Below are positions 34,901 to 49,900 of a stretch of DNA of 64,000 bases, piece after piece. The notes under the pieces were generated by a model, which was not told the origin of the DNA, searched no databases, and worked only from the letters and a program-made list of their open reading frames with translations. The first letter of the stretch is position 1, and each line of letters opens with the position of its first letter. The DNA comes from Antedon mediterranea. Its lineage: Eukaryota; Echinodermata; Crinoidea; Comatulida; Antedonidae. The DNA lies in assembly GCF_964355755.1 (NCBI RefSeq), contig NC_092672.1:30438501-30502500 (forward strand), given 5' to 3'. Made by a program: the position numbers and the translations under genes.

Positions 34901-37900
34901 TGATATCGACGGAGAAGTACTTGGATCAAAAGTATTGAAAGGTGAGACATAAGTGCTGTGTATACTATATCAAAATTCTGATCTGAGGTGCCCTTATATG
35001 GACTTGATGATGTCATATCACTACCATATTTGGGTATATATCACATCATATTTTGGCACATTACACTTTTTTGTCAAACTAGTTTGATAATGTAGACAGT
35101 AAGCTGATCTGCTGCTTTACTCGAGAAAAGGTTATCGGAGGTACTTTTACTTTCTTTTTTATGAATACAGGGGATTATTTATGGACTTTAAGTGAGCCTA
35201 CCATAAGTAAATTAACCAATCATAATGCGATTAATCATCAGAGCGTTGCGTCTATGTTATTAGTGGAAACCAAACTTTCGTATGAAAGCTATTTTTAAAA
35301 GCCGATTTTCCACTAGGCGAATTTGTTCGCGCAAATCGAACACGCCAACTTGTACGCATGTGTATTCATGTTTACATCTTCCAAATCCTTCTCTACGCAT
35401 GCGTATTAGCTGACGCCTTCGATTCGCACGAACAAATTCGCCTAGTGGAAAATCGGCTTAAAAGAGGGTATAATTGAAAGTAACGGGTGTATCTCACAAC
35501 TGAATTTGTTTTTAAATTTGATTGTGTGTTTCATCTAATTTTGTCCTCTTGACAGCATATCAGATGGCAGTGTTAATGGCTAGGCCTGGTTCAGTTACAC
35601 TAACAGCAACCACCAATAGTTACAGTGCTACATTGTTCAAGAAACTCGGTATTAAGCAAAAGGTATTGAAAAAATCTTATTTATTATTTAGTCCTATTTT
35701 AATTTTTATTTATGGGTCTTGGAATTTATGACCACTAGTTGCACAGGTTTTGCTCTACTTCAATCACTACACTTCTTTTGCATTCCTTCATACTTTATTA
35801 AAGTAGTTAGTATTACATAATAAAGCCAGAGGTTAAGTGTAAATAATAACTATATATACATTTATTTATTTTATAATGTACTACATTATTATTGGTAAAA
35901 TTGTAATAATTTTTCTTTCATTTTTTAACCCATTTTTTCTAGGAGCGAATTGAACCACCTCTCAGTGACTTCTTAAGTTTCTTGTTGGTAAAGGAGGTGA
36001 CCTTTGACCCAATAGATGTGACCATTTTTAACCATCCATCAAACAAGGTTTGTGATTGGTTTTCTGTCAATTATGAACTTTGATTGAATAAAGTTTATTA
36101 ATTAATTGGTTCCCACTAGAAGCTCAATGCAAGTGATTTGACCAATTACAAGCAATGGATTATTCAAGCTGTTGCTTGTGATTGGTCAATTTGCTTACAT
36201 GGTTCTACATCCTAGCATTGCGTCTAGTGGAAACCACCATTATAAATGAATTTAAAGGATCATTCAATATGTCATTGGACATGATTCCATCTCTTTCTTT
36301 CTATGATATTTAATAAAATCAAACAGTTGTCATTAAAGATGTATTGTCCCTTTGACTAATTCCAAAAAAATAAAAAATAAAAGATTTCGAAAAAAGGTGG
36401 GTCATTTTGAAGTATCATAATAGTTATTAACTATCACCAAAAATGTTTCGAGAAAAAAAAATGTTAACTGAAATACATACGTTTTTTTGTTACAAAAATA
36501 ACTTTGACTTCCAGTCAAAGTTTTCAATCAAAACATATCCCATAATGAAACGCGCTTGTTTGGCTACTCTGTATGCATAATCATAAAACTTCCTCATGAT
36601 CTGTGTGAAAATACCTTCTTAACCGTGACGAGTTGTAAACAATCCTAATTTAGCATATGCATAATGCGTACTCATGGTTTGAAATCTTTGTTTACTTTCG
36701 CTCGTGACGATTTTCCAGATGAAATGTAATCAAACTAATTTACCTGTTAATTACGTAAACTTGTTGTTTTTGGCTCGAATTTTCGACTTAAAGTGAAAAA
36801 CTTTAATATTACTTTGATATGGCCACTTTAAATTTAGAATATTTTGACCTTCATTTTTTTGTGTTTCAAGGGACAATACATCTTTAATAATTCTTGTCAC
36901 ATTAATAACATCTTGTGTCTACCGTAAGTTACATTTGCATATAAATTCGTTCTATTTTTCATTTCTTTTCAGGCAATGTTGAAGATCACTGGTGGATCTG
37001 GTCACTTCCTTATAAAGGAAAGCGCTAAAGATATAACATCTATTAAATACGATGACAAGAAGAGAATTGTAGAGGTAATTATTTCTAGAATACATGCAAT
37101 AGTGAAGTTGATTTCAGTGTGCTTTTTAGTACAACAAATATCTTGTACCTACTAATATGACATCTCATACTTCAGATAGGATGTAAAGCTGTCGCACCTG
37201 TGTATATACAGTGCGCATTAAAGTACTTTGTACAGTATTCTTGTACTTCTGTGATGTAAAGCCATTGGTCCTGTATACATATTGTACAGTGTACATAACT
37301 TCAGATGGAATGTAAAGTCGTTGATTCAAGTGTATGTTAAAGAACTTGTACTCTAATGAAAAGAGCTGGAGCTGGAGCTCCCTGTATAATGTTCGTCTTT
37401 AGAAATAAACAAATATTTTTTATTTCTTGTTATTATTTAGGTATCTCCACAAAATGATGGCATACAAACGGTCACTGTGCAAGACCTTTGTATTGAGATG
37501 ACCCGCCAGACCTCAGCTAGAGTTCAAGTAGCAGGAATAGACAGTATTGAATTATCAGTTGTAGATAAAGTAATTCTTTTTTTATTATTTTTATATTTTA
37601 TTCTCCAAGGTTATACATTATCTTAAAGATCTGTACTCTCATTTCTGAATGTGCGTTTAATTATATCTATGGAGCACAGACAGGAAGCTAGATATAAAAT
37701 CCATATCTATTTTTATTCAGTTTTGGGTGTAGGAATAACAAAATCATCCCTTGGTAGCACGGGTTGATACGGTGCAAGCAGGTAATCTGGAAAGTCTACA
37801 TTCTGATGCTTTACCAAGAAAAGTTTTAAAAGCTATGCAACCAACCTGATATCTTGCGCAATATATGCATCTTAATAAAACCATATTTAATTGAAAAGTC

Positions 37901-40900
37901 ACCAACGAAACTGTTTGTCAAATAGATTAGTTTAGGCCTAATGTCGAAAAAAATGTAATTTTCAACAGATGCACATTACTATTTTGATGATGCCCTCTTG
38001 AAATGTGTTAATCACATCAAAAGCTGGTACACCTTTGCTTTGGTTACTCAGAAAAGATAACCAACATTAATGTAACCAGACTCAAATTTGGTAAAAAAAA
38101 TTGTTTAAACTCACTATTTTCTAAAACTAAAAGAATTCATTACGTTTACTTGATCCTCAATTTCCTTTAGGTTCAAGTTGAGCATGAGGTCATGGCTAAA
38201 GTGCATGTACTTGACGCATCAAACAATCCACTAGTCGCATCTGTTTCAGAACTTGTTGGGTTGAAGCTAACTGCAGGCTCTGAAATCGTCTCCATCAGGT
38301 TTGTACAACATTCCTTAAGCTTGTTTACACTATCAAACTTTATGTGACACGCCCATATATGCACATGATGATGTCATATCACTACCATATTTGGTCATAT
38401 TACTACCGTATTTGGGCACATTACAATTTTTATGTCAAACTAGTTTGATAGTGTGGACAGAGCTTTAAAATACCATCCAAACAACACTACCTGTAAATGT
38501 GTTGATCAGTCAAGCTTAACTTTTAAATTATCCAAAAATAGATACCAAGGCAATCTAACAAAAGGACACTGAGCTCGCCTTGCCAAGATAGGAACTATTA
38601 ACAGTCCTTTGATCTTAGGTCTTAGGTTAGGTGTGACAAATACCAACAGTACTGTAGGTACATATTCTCGGCAGCACACGGTGCAGCTACACATAAATCC
38701 TTTCATCTCGGGAGCTTTACCATCCTGTTGAAATTGCCTTGTAGACACTAAGATGCATTGTTAGTTACTTCCAAGTATTCCTTCTCTAATACCAACACTG
38801 GCCATTTTAATCATCCTTGCACACACTGCACACGATCATTGCCCAATAAAAAGGGATTTCTTTTGCATGCATTTGTAGCAGCCAGAACTTAACTGTACCC
38901 ACGTAGTCATCCGTACACAATGGACAGCAAAAGAAGATTTTTTGTTTAAATGACATTTCTGAACTTTGTTTTAGTATATTACATTTTTTTTAATCCTTTT
39001 TTTTAATTATTTTTCTTAACATTTTTGTTTTCTAGGCCATTTATTCATACCTCATCTGACCCCAATGTGTCGCAGTTTGTTATTCATGGTAGAAACCTAG
39101 GCAGCACTAACCTTGTAGCCTCTGCATCTATACATGATAGGCAGATCAACAGCAAGGTTAAGACCATACAGGTTAGAGAAGTATTAGTAATTGATAGAAT
39201 ATTGTACTTTAGTTGATAATACAATATTGAGATACAATACATACTCTATCGAAATACATGCGGGCATTCTGCCTTTAAATCTGTTGCAAACACAAAATGT
39301 GGGGAGCCCTCATAAAATAAGGACAATGTTAAAATACAAGAAGAAAATTATAATAAAATTTTATAATAAAAAAAAGATATTTCAAAATAAAATAAATCTT
39401 AATTTTTTAAGTTTCGGGCAAGAGTTGTAAAAAGACTTCTCAAACCCAATTAATTTTTAGATTTGTTTGTTTTATGTGTTGCTCTTCATAAATATATAAA
39501 CAGGATGACAGCAAGAGGAAAACCCTATAAGCTTCCGACATTTAAAGAAAAAAAACAGACATAAAAAATCTTAATTAATAAATAAATCTTAATTAAGTTA
39601 TAAATTGCATTTATGTTTGTGAAGTTGTATTGAGTTTAACATTTGCGTTTAATTTTATTATGTTAGACTTTTGAAATGGTTTTAAAATTTTTTTTTCATG
39701 CCTTGTAGGTATTTCCTCCTCTTCGCCTCAACCCAAGAAACATCACTCTGCTAGTTGGATCATTGTTTCAGGTATTTATTATTTCAAATTATGCGAAAAA
39801 ACATTTTTTAATATTCCACTTATCTTTTTTCGAAAAGTTGTATTAATCAAAAGGATTTTTAAATTATTTTAGGTACGCAGCACGGGTGGTCCTCAGCCAC
39901 AGTCGCTAGTAGAGTTCAGCATAGGCCAGCAACGGATTGCCAGCATCAGTAGTAGTGGTATTGTGGAGGCCCTCAATTTAGGCCATACACGAGTTACAGG
40001 AAAGGCTGTTGGAAGTGATGAAAATGGTGGAAGTGTTGTTTATTCTGAGGTACGAGTTATAATTGAATTTTCTAACTAACGTTTAGGCTCATACAAGCCC
40101 ATATTTTCTGCAAAACCTATTCTCAGTTACATTTTTAATTAATCAAGGTTCTTGGTTATCAGGTTTTCTTTTCAATGATGATGATATGAAAACATGAATC
40201 CCTGGGCTTACAGAATCAGTTGCCCTCAGTGCAAAGCAAACCAAAATGAATATAGGACAAATAAAAATGGTTGGTCCCAATGGGCAACCAATGTTTTGCA
40301 TCAGTGTCAGTCACCAAGAAATTAAGAGGGCAATACATTCTCAGATACTAGACAATTAACAAAATCTATTTTGATTTTGCATTACGTTAAGTCTGAAATA
40401 TTCAGTGAAATGAATATACATTAATAAACAATTTACAGTCAAATAAATAAGTAACTTTTCTTTTGTTTTATTTTCTGCAGGATTATGTGGACGTGTCCGT
40501 AATTAGCCTGGAAGACGTCCGTATATCTGCACCACTCCTTCGGTTACAGACACAGTCTGAAATGCCTGTGTACGCAACAGGCCTATCAGATAGTGAGTCA
40601 CCGTTTACCCTTGGCAGTACTACTCCTCCTCTACTCTTTGAATGGAGTGTCAGCAATGAGGATGTTATCACTGTTGAGCCTGTATTTGCCCAGGTATGTG
40701 AATTTACCTCTTTCTTTATTTTGTTTTCTCTTGTGATAAACAACGGATATTAAAATGAATACACAAAATAATGCTAATAGATAATATTTTGGTATTGTGT
40801 TAAAAATCCCTATACATGATAAAACAAGGAATATCTCTTTTTTTGTCAAAAAATAATATATTACATACTCAAATTATGTTTTGTCAAACGTTTTACGAAA

Positions 40901-43900
40901 CGAAACATGAAATAAATAAACCAAACAATACATCATTGTAAAATTGAGTTAATTTATGTTTAATTATCAGCTATTTTTAATTGGAATTAAATCTGGATTA
41001 AATCCTTTTAAAGAGACACTTTCCCAAGACACAAATGAGAGTTATATGTTTTGACATTAGGGCTAATCCGTATTTAGAGGATACCCCTATTAAAGGGACA
41101 GTAAGATGTCCCCTTAATGGAGTTCTATTGTGTATGCAGACAACTTATTTCAAAATTGTCTCCAGCAGTAAGTTTGTAGTATGCCTGTTTTCTATATTAT
41201 TATTATATATATTATATAAGAATTGTTTTTGTTTGTACTATAGAGTGGTGTGTATTATAAAGCACAGCACAATGTTGCAATGAGAGTGCGTACGAGGAAC
41301 GCAGGGGAGGCGTTGCTAAGATTGCGAGTATCGCAAAGTCCTGGAGCTTTTAACCAGATATCAAACAATGCAGTGCTTGTCGATGAAGTTCAAATTCAGG
41401 TATGTGACATTCTTTTTGTGGTTTTCATCAGTTAACATCGGTTTTTATGCAAATGAGTGAGCTCAGCACTTAACTATTATACAAATAATAAATGTTTATT
41501 ACTGCAATGGAGGAAAATCATTTTACCGAATGAAATTATTTGCCCCATTTCACAAATATAAAACATTTATTAAACATTTTAACAAGAGGCCTACACCATT
41601 CGAGAAGGCAGAAATCGAAAAACACACAGAAGAAACTTTTTGATTAAGAATAGGGAATAATAATCATTCAGATATAAATAAAAAACTTATTGTCCATATT
41701 GTTTCGCTTTCTCAGTAAAAAACAAAACTAACAGAACCGATTTTACTATCATTGTTTTTCAGGTCTTTGAAAAGCTTTCCCTAACACATCCTACAAACTG
41801 TGATAGTACATTCTTGATGACCCCAAACACAAATGGATTGATCAAAACAAACAGGTATGGTACAATATTGATTGGTGAAACAGAAACCATACATTATAAT
41901 TTTGCTCATTTTAAATGAATAAATGTGTGTATGTTAGAATTTTTCTCATTTTCACCGTTTCTTGTTTAAAAGAATCAATCATTTTATTTATTTTACTTGT
42001 TTATTATACAAATATAAGATTGTTTATTGTTACTGTCTACACTATCAAACTAGTTTGACAAAAAAGTGTGATGTGCCCAAATATGGTAGTAATATGACAT
42101 CATCATGTCCATATATGGGCACATCACATTTTTAATCACATAAAGTTTGATAATGTGGACAGAGCTTTAAGTTCATTTTGCATCAAATGTTCTTATAATA
42201 TTGTTGTAATTATCTTTCAGAGATGGGTCTGCTACTATATCTTACAGTATTCTTGGTGACCAAGCATCATCTATTGTCACTGTCAATCATCAGGGTGTAG
42301 TGACGTCCAGTGATGCCCTTGGTCAAGTGTCCGTGCTTGTCGTCGCACATGAACGGTTCGGATTGAACCAGTCAACCATTGTTCTTGTAAAGGTAAAAAT
42401 AACTTTATCCATAATATTGTATTTTAGAGAACAGTTTCCTCTCAATGATCTATTTTAGTATTTATATTGTATCTTTTTGCTTTGTTAATACAATGTCGCT
42501 ACATTGTAATATTCATATATATTCTTGGTAACAATTTTATTTAAATTTGTCATTTTGTTGTTTTTTAATATTTTCATTAATACAACTTTTATCTTATTTG
42601 CTTTTTTCTTATACTATGACAATATTTCATTATCACCTTTCATCTCAAAGTACTGTTAAAGATATATTGTCCCCCTAAAAAAATATTTTTTTTTATTTTT
42701 TTGTTGAATATGTTATTTTAATGTCACATAATAGTTATTCACTCTCACAAAAAATTGGGTCTGAAAAAAATTTATTTACCTGAGAAAAATGTAATTTAAA
42801 GCAAAAAATGGTCAAATTGTCTGGAGGACAATGAGTTTTTGGGTAATTTAACTGTTTATTTTGTCTTTTTATAGGGAAATAATTTTTTTCCCCCCGTTTT
42901 TTTTTCTTATGGAAGTGAACAACTTCATTAAAACTGCAAAATGGCCTATTCAAAGTCCGATTTTAAAAATCTTTATTTTTCATGATTTTGGGAGACAATA
43001 CATCTTTAAAGATGTATTGTCTATATTTTTTTTGAGTGGAGCTGTGGCTTGGTGGGAGTGGAGCTGTGGCTTGGTGGTTATGATGCTTGGCTACCAATCT
43101 AAGGGTCCTGGGTTCAAGTCCTGTCATATGTCAGGGTTTTTTCTCACGACAATTTACAACTCCACTCCCAAAGACTCAATAATAAGTCTTTGTTTATGTA
43201 GAGCATCTTGTGTATATGTTTGTCTTGTGAAATTATTAAATAGTTTATCCATCCTGTAATTGGCGGGTTACTCGCTGTTGGATGAGTATGAAATAAAATA
43301 AAATAAAAATAAAATAAAATAAAATTTATTCCAGTTTTTGGGCACATTGAATAATTATTATATGACATTAAAATGGTATATTCAGGAGGAAAAAACAAAA
43401 TTGAGGGGGGGGGGGACAGTCACAATATGTCTTTAAAGAACATTGATATTAAGAAGTATTTTATTTTATATATATTTTTATATATCTAATTATGTTCAGG
43501 TGAAGCCTGTCTTGTATGTCTACATCAACTGCGATACAAAGTTAACGACCACAGACAAGAAACTACACGTCTTCCCAGTCGGTCTAAATTTAGAGTTTTC
43601 AACAAGTTTTTACGACAACGTTGGTGCCAAGTTTGACTCAACTAACATTAATGTTGAGCATCGACTTAATAGGTTCGTTATTTTTTATCATGTTCATTTA
43701 ACATGTCATACAAAGTAATTGCTGTTTAGTCATGTGTCATAAAAAATAATTGCTAAATGTGTCTGTGAAATATCAGTAAGTGGATATAGGCCATTGCTTC
43801 TGAAATAAAGTAAAGATTTCCCTTAATATATAAAAAATTATTGTCTTTGCTCAATTGAGCTTTGTCAGAAATGATCCTGTAACTGGGTCATTCCATCTCA

Positions 43901-46900
43901 GTTCACCAAAAAAAAAGATGCATTTTTAAACCCTACATCCTTCAGTTTACATGGAGTTTCGCCAAATTTTCAAATTTTAACTTCATCAGACTAGTCTTTG
44001 AGATATTGCAATTTAAATTTTTCATTTTTTTTGGCGGAAAATGTTGCGGCCGCCACATTTCAAATAGCCATATCTCTAGATATACAGGTTTAATTTTGAA
44101 AACCAAGGTATTTTTGTAAAATAAAGATTTAGTATTATTGTGTTTTTGTGTACTCTTGTATTGGGTGAAACTTGGAGTGATATTTTGACCGTGAAATTTA
44201 CGTTGAAAGGAGGTATGGTTTAACTGATTGGGTGATCTGAGATGGAATGACCGAACTGCAACTAGATAAAATGAATTGTACATCCCTTTGTTTCTAAACA
44301 TAGAAAAAAAATGTTAATGATGTTGTGTGAATAATACTCTGTGATGGTCATGATAGGCATTAAAATAAAAAGTGAGATTTTTAGATTTAGCACACATCCT
44401 CAAATTGTGACCCACTCGCTGTTTTTTGTCATTATGTTATCGTCTTGTACACAACAACTTAAAAATAAACAACTACATAAATTTCTATTTCTTGTTGCGT
44501 TTGGATAAATAAATGTAAACTGGTAAACTGGAATTTAATTATATTGAATGTTGAAGGTACATGTATTGTAGAATGTAAAGTACCTCTAGCCTGTGTTTTA
44601 ACTGTGTTCTTTCTTTCAAGGTATGACCTCTTGCAACTTCAGCCTGGTGTGGTTAACATTTCTTTTGTTGCTAGAGTCGCCCATCAAGGAAGCTCACTGT
44701 TTAAGGTAAATATTAAAAATGATTCTGCGAATACTCAAAAGATATTAGTATATTATCACGTCATTTAAGGGGGTTCTTTACGAAAACTAACTCACTCGCA
44801 CCACATCCCACCAAAGTGCTTTAGTCTTCAAGTCTGAAGTTTGCACTAAATTGGAAGAAGAAGAAGAAGAAGAAGTCATAAAAACAAGAGGTAGCTAATA
44901 TCTCTTAAAAAGTCCAACCTAAATTTGAAATAAATTGTTAACATTTTTTTAATTGACTTTCAGGTTTGGGATCAAAGGAACCCAAGAATAGAAGATTATG
45001 CCAGTGTAGCAGTTGGTAGTATTATCACATCGGAGCAGCCAGTCACATTTGGGGATGTTCTCAAATTTACAACTCCTCTTCTTACAGGAGAAGGTAATTA
45101 TTTATTTGTAAAAATGTATTGTTCCCCAAAAACATGAAAAATGAAGATTAATAAATAAAGACTTCAAAATAGGCTATTTTGCAGTTTTAAAAATAATTAA
45201 TAAATTCCGTTGAAAAAAAAGATAATGTAAAAAGTTAAATTCAACCAAAAACCCTAATTAGTTTTTTCAGGTAAATAATTATATTTTCGATTCAATTTTT
45301 GGTAAACGAGAATAACCTTTATGTGGCACTAAAATAGCATTTATCAATTAGTTTATTGTATATTTAGGCTATCTTGTTTTTGATTTTTTTTTGTCTCATA
45401 ATAATGGTCTGTGTTTTACAGGCCAAAGAGGAACATGGTCATCATCTGACCCCTCAGTCTTAAGAATCAACTCCGATGGTGTAGCCATAGCTACTGGTCC
45501 TGGCACAAGCACATTAGAACTTAATCTTGCCGATGGCTTTGTAACTCAGGGACAGGTATGTCTAGAAAGGCTAAATTGTTTGAAATACAATTTACTGATT
45601 TATCACAAATAACATGTAACCAAACAAATTGATTTATAGACTTCCTCATATTTGTAATCCAATACCCTGCAAACTGATGACAGACATTTGTAAATATCCA
45701 GAAAATTGATAATAAACTTCCCAATATTTTTTAATCAAATAGCCTGCACACTGAGTATGTGTCCCAAAAATCTGAGTATATCCCTCCCAAAATTTGTAAT
45801 CCATTAGCCCTAAATTTTACGATAGACCTCCTCAAATTTGTTAATGATTTGGTTTGCTACGTAATGTTTCAGGTCACGGTCAAAGAAATTGAGAGAGTTT
45901 CTCTTGATTTAAGCAATCTGCCAGTATTAAGCAACGTTCAACAAGATTCACCTATTGAAGTTAATGTTGATTTTGGTAATACGAATAATGGTAAGTAGCA
46001 TGCTATTGTCTCATTAAGTTCTGTCTACACTATCAAAATAGTTTGACGACAAAAAAAAGTTGTATATGCCCAAATATGGTACAGTAGTGATTTGCCCAAA
46101 TATGGTAGTGATGTGCCCAAATATGGTAGTGATATGAGATCATCATGTCCAGGTACACATAACAATGTTTGTCACATAAAGTTTGATAGTGTAGACAGAG
46201 CTTTACAAGGGTTGTGTACTGCAGATTTAGTGCTGTGTTTATAGTTCAACTGCTGTATATTTCACCTTGGCTATATCTCCACTATTTAACCTCTTTGTAA
46301 AACACACGATCGTGCACACACAACCACTTACTATCTAACTCCCACCCTTAAGGCCAATTCAGGCAGCATCGTGCAACAAGGCCCAAGGAAACAAAATTAA
46401 AAGACCTAAAAACTACGGCTGACACCATCTCAAGACGTCTTGTCTGGATTCAACTCAGAATGGTACACCTAATGGCATGAGGTGAAAGATTATTAATTAA
46501 AAGTACTATTTGACTGACTCGTCGTTCTACTCATATCTGAGTACTCGTGACTATTCTGATGAGGTGTCTCCATTCTTGCCGATCTTGAAAAGTACTATTT
46601 AATAATTGTTAAATAGTGCATATTAATGCATGCCATGTGACCCAAAATCGTCCAAGAGACAAAAATCAAAAAGACTGGATTTTTTTTAGATGTTAAAAAA
46701 AAAGTCAAACTAATACATATTAAATTGGTGTATTCAAATGATTTTTTTCTTTTGTTATTAGATGTGGATTCTGACATCATCAAGCAGGTAGCAGGGTTGG
46801 TTCAACCAATGTTTAAATGTAGTCTGCATCCTGTACGACCAAACACGCCAGAGCTTGCACTATTCAATGTATATCCAGCTTTTAATACAGTTACTGGTAT

Positions 46901-49900
46901 GTTTTAGTGTGCAAGATTTAAATGGTTTTTTTTTTATTAGTGGAGCTGTAGTTTATCCATCCTCTGTAATTGGCGAGTTGCTCGCTGTTGGATGCATATG
47001 AATTTAAAAAAAATGTTTTAATTTTTTAACCTTTTCAACAATCGAGAAAAGTCTGTTTGTGGAGAGTTTCTGGTTTTCAAAGAGTCCGGTATTGGGAGAT
47101 TTGACTGTATTGCCTTCGTTTGGTGCGGAAGATTAATGTGTATTAATATATACTGTATCAAATTATCAATACAATACAGGTGTTTAATAGGATGTGCATG
47201 TGCTCAACTATTGATATGGAAAGTTAGGTTAGAATCTCACCTGGGGAGAAATGCAAATATTTCATTTGTCTTGCACATGTATTATAGTTTGTTACTTTTA
47301 TCGAGAATTTTTGTTGATTGAAAATTGTTTTTTCTTTTTATTCAAATATTGAGTGAGCATCAGTGACTATTTGTTTTTTTTAGGTAAATATTACTGTGGA
47401 ATTCGACAGATATCTGACCAGGCTGTCCGTTTCAAATCTAAATCAGAAACCCAATTCAATTTAAAAGTGACCGTTGATAGTCAACGACGACAGAAAACTG
47501 TGCAATCAACTCCAGTCACTCTAACCTTTCTACCAGGATTCCAGGTTCATTCCCCGCAAAATTCAAAACTTACAAGTAAAAACCGGAACATTGAATTGTT
47601 AGTGTCTGGACCAGAGAAAGTACTACAGAATTTAAAGGTTAGCAAATATTTTAAAATAAATTATAATATATATATATATACAGTTTTGTATTCTATAATC
47701 AGAAACAACATACTTATATCTATATATTTTTTTACTAAATTGAAAATGACCTTTTAAGTGTATCTAAATATTTTTATTATCAAGATACTGATTTATAGTG
47801 GCCCGTCTCTTATGGTTTTTGTTGTTTTGTTTATGTCCTTTATTATTTTATTTTCCGCTATGTATTGCTATTTCATTGTTTGTACTGTATTGAGTATTAC
47901 GGTGTCACGTCACAACGATAGAGGGCGCTGCATGGTTGCTAGACAACCAAAAAATGCGTTCAGTGCCACTATGTTGATAAACAGTAAAGATCTGTGTTTC
48001 TATCAAATTATGTACCATAGCTTGATTTTTTTAAACTTAAACTGTAGTTGAAGAATAAGTAGATTATTAAAAACAAATATTTAGTGATCTTTTGAAATTT
48101 CAGTTTGTTTGTATTGAAAATTATTAAGTTTTAAAATGACTACTTCAATAAGCCTATTCCAAACCATTGGTGATATTGGAGTCACTCAGGCAGGCTAAAC
48201 GCAACCACGCAGCGCCCCCTACCGTCGTGACGTCAGCACCGTGATACTCTATACACTGTAAAGTATTTGTTAGCATGAGGCAAACCCTCGATTAGCGAAA
48301 ACTATTTTATTTGCTCCAATATGCTATTGCTGAATAAATAAAGAATATATATGTATACAGTTGAAGGAAAGAAATAGGTGCTGCATAGGCAGGATCATGT
48401 ATAAAAATAACAACAAAGTTCTTGTTTCTGCCTCAAAATAAAATATTTATTGTACTAATACTTTCGACCATAGGTCATCATCAGGTACTGAAAAATTAGA
48501 ATTATTGTATGGTAAATTACCTCCCGTAAGCGGGCCACCGAAAAATTTGTATTGACTTTTGACAACAAAAATACAATTTTATACTTTAAGTTTACTTTAC
48601 GTTTTTAAAAACATTTCTGTGAAGAACATTCCTGTGTTTTTGAGAAAAGTGAGAAAACTACATTGATTTTGACCGACCATTTTCATATGATAAAAGCTTT
48701 TAAAAATTTGTCTGAAAATCATAAATAATACTAAACCACCTGATCATAAACAATAAAATAGAATTTAAGAACACCATAAAAATATCGTGCATAGCCATAA
48801 TCTGTGATTTTGGCCATCTATCCTATGATATGATCTTTTGTAATAGTCTATATATTACCCTTTTAGACACGCACCATACAAAACGGCAGTGTTGACGGTG
48901 TAACTCCCTTTCTAGGCAATTTAAAAGTGGTAGGCCTACTAGTTGCTATTTCAGGTAAAGAGCAGCATCTCTACATGTGTTTATGTAGACAATAATGGCT
49001 AAACGTTCCATCCGAAGGACAAGGGAGTGAGTTTTAAGTTACAATTAAAAAAAACGTGTACCTTCCACGCACAGGTTTGGTAAATACTATTACACCATAT
49101 CCCTCAAATAAATATTTTTTTAAACTTAGATATCGTGGAATGATACATCGTTGATTAATATCGGCTCACCTGTTGTGAAAGGTGGAGGGTCTGTAGCTTA
49201 CCAGGTTCAACTCCTAGATGGCGCTCAACCAATTGTCCGAGAGACCACCACCAATATAGAATTCTATTGTGAAGTTATTAACTTAGCACAAGTTATTAGT
49301 ATCAAAGTTACAACAGTTATTGAGGAAAATGTAATAAAAGGTTAGTATTTTACATGCAAATCGTTACTAAGTGTGGTTCCAACTAGAACGTAATGTAAAG
49401 CAGCGATGTATCGACCCAAGATGCTGTATTGCGTAATGACAAGTGGGAACCGACGACGCAACAGTGTTGCAAACATCGGTAAAGCGTGGTTCCCACTAGA
49501 ACGTAATACATTGTGACGTATTGACGAGTGGGGAACCCACGACGCAACAGTGCTGCAAATATCGCTCTGGGAAATCAAATCAGTTTGATTTCACACAACA
49601 ACATAAGGCAAAACCGTAAAACATAGTGCAGCACATACTCAATATTGGAAGGGCATTTCCTTAAGTTGCGTCGGTTGCGTTACGTTGCGTCGCTAGTGGG
49701 AACCAAGATTCAGAGAAGGGATGAAAAGGGTCTAGAATGAATGTAAAAAAAGGGAGGTAATAAAAAAGCAGGAGAGAAGATGAAAACTTACCTCACATAA
49801 ATAACAAATATAAAGAACAATGAACTTTTCCTTGTACATCAGTGATCAGATCTGTCGACACTATCAAACCAGTTTGAAAAAAAAAGTTTGATGTCCCCAA

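Noticed and set aside
40483-40743. Minus-strand frame opposite NUP210 exon 27
   Set aside because: Antisense shadow of a well-supported exon.
47758-48051. 97-codon hydrophobic frame in intron 37
   Set aside because: AT-rich and overlaps the arm of a long inverted repeat; no family match.
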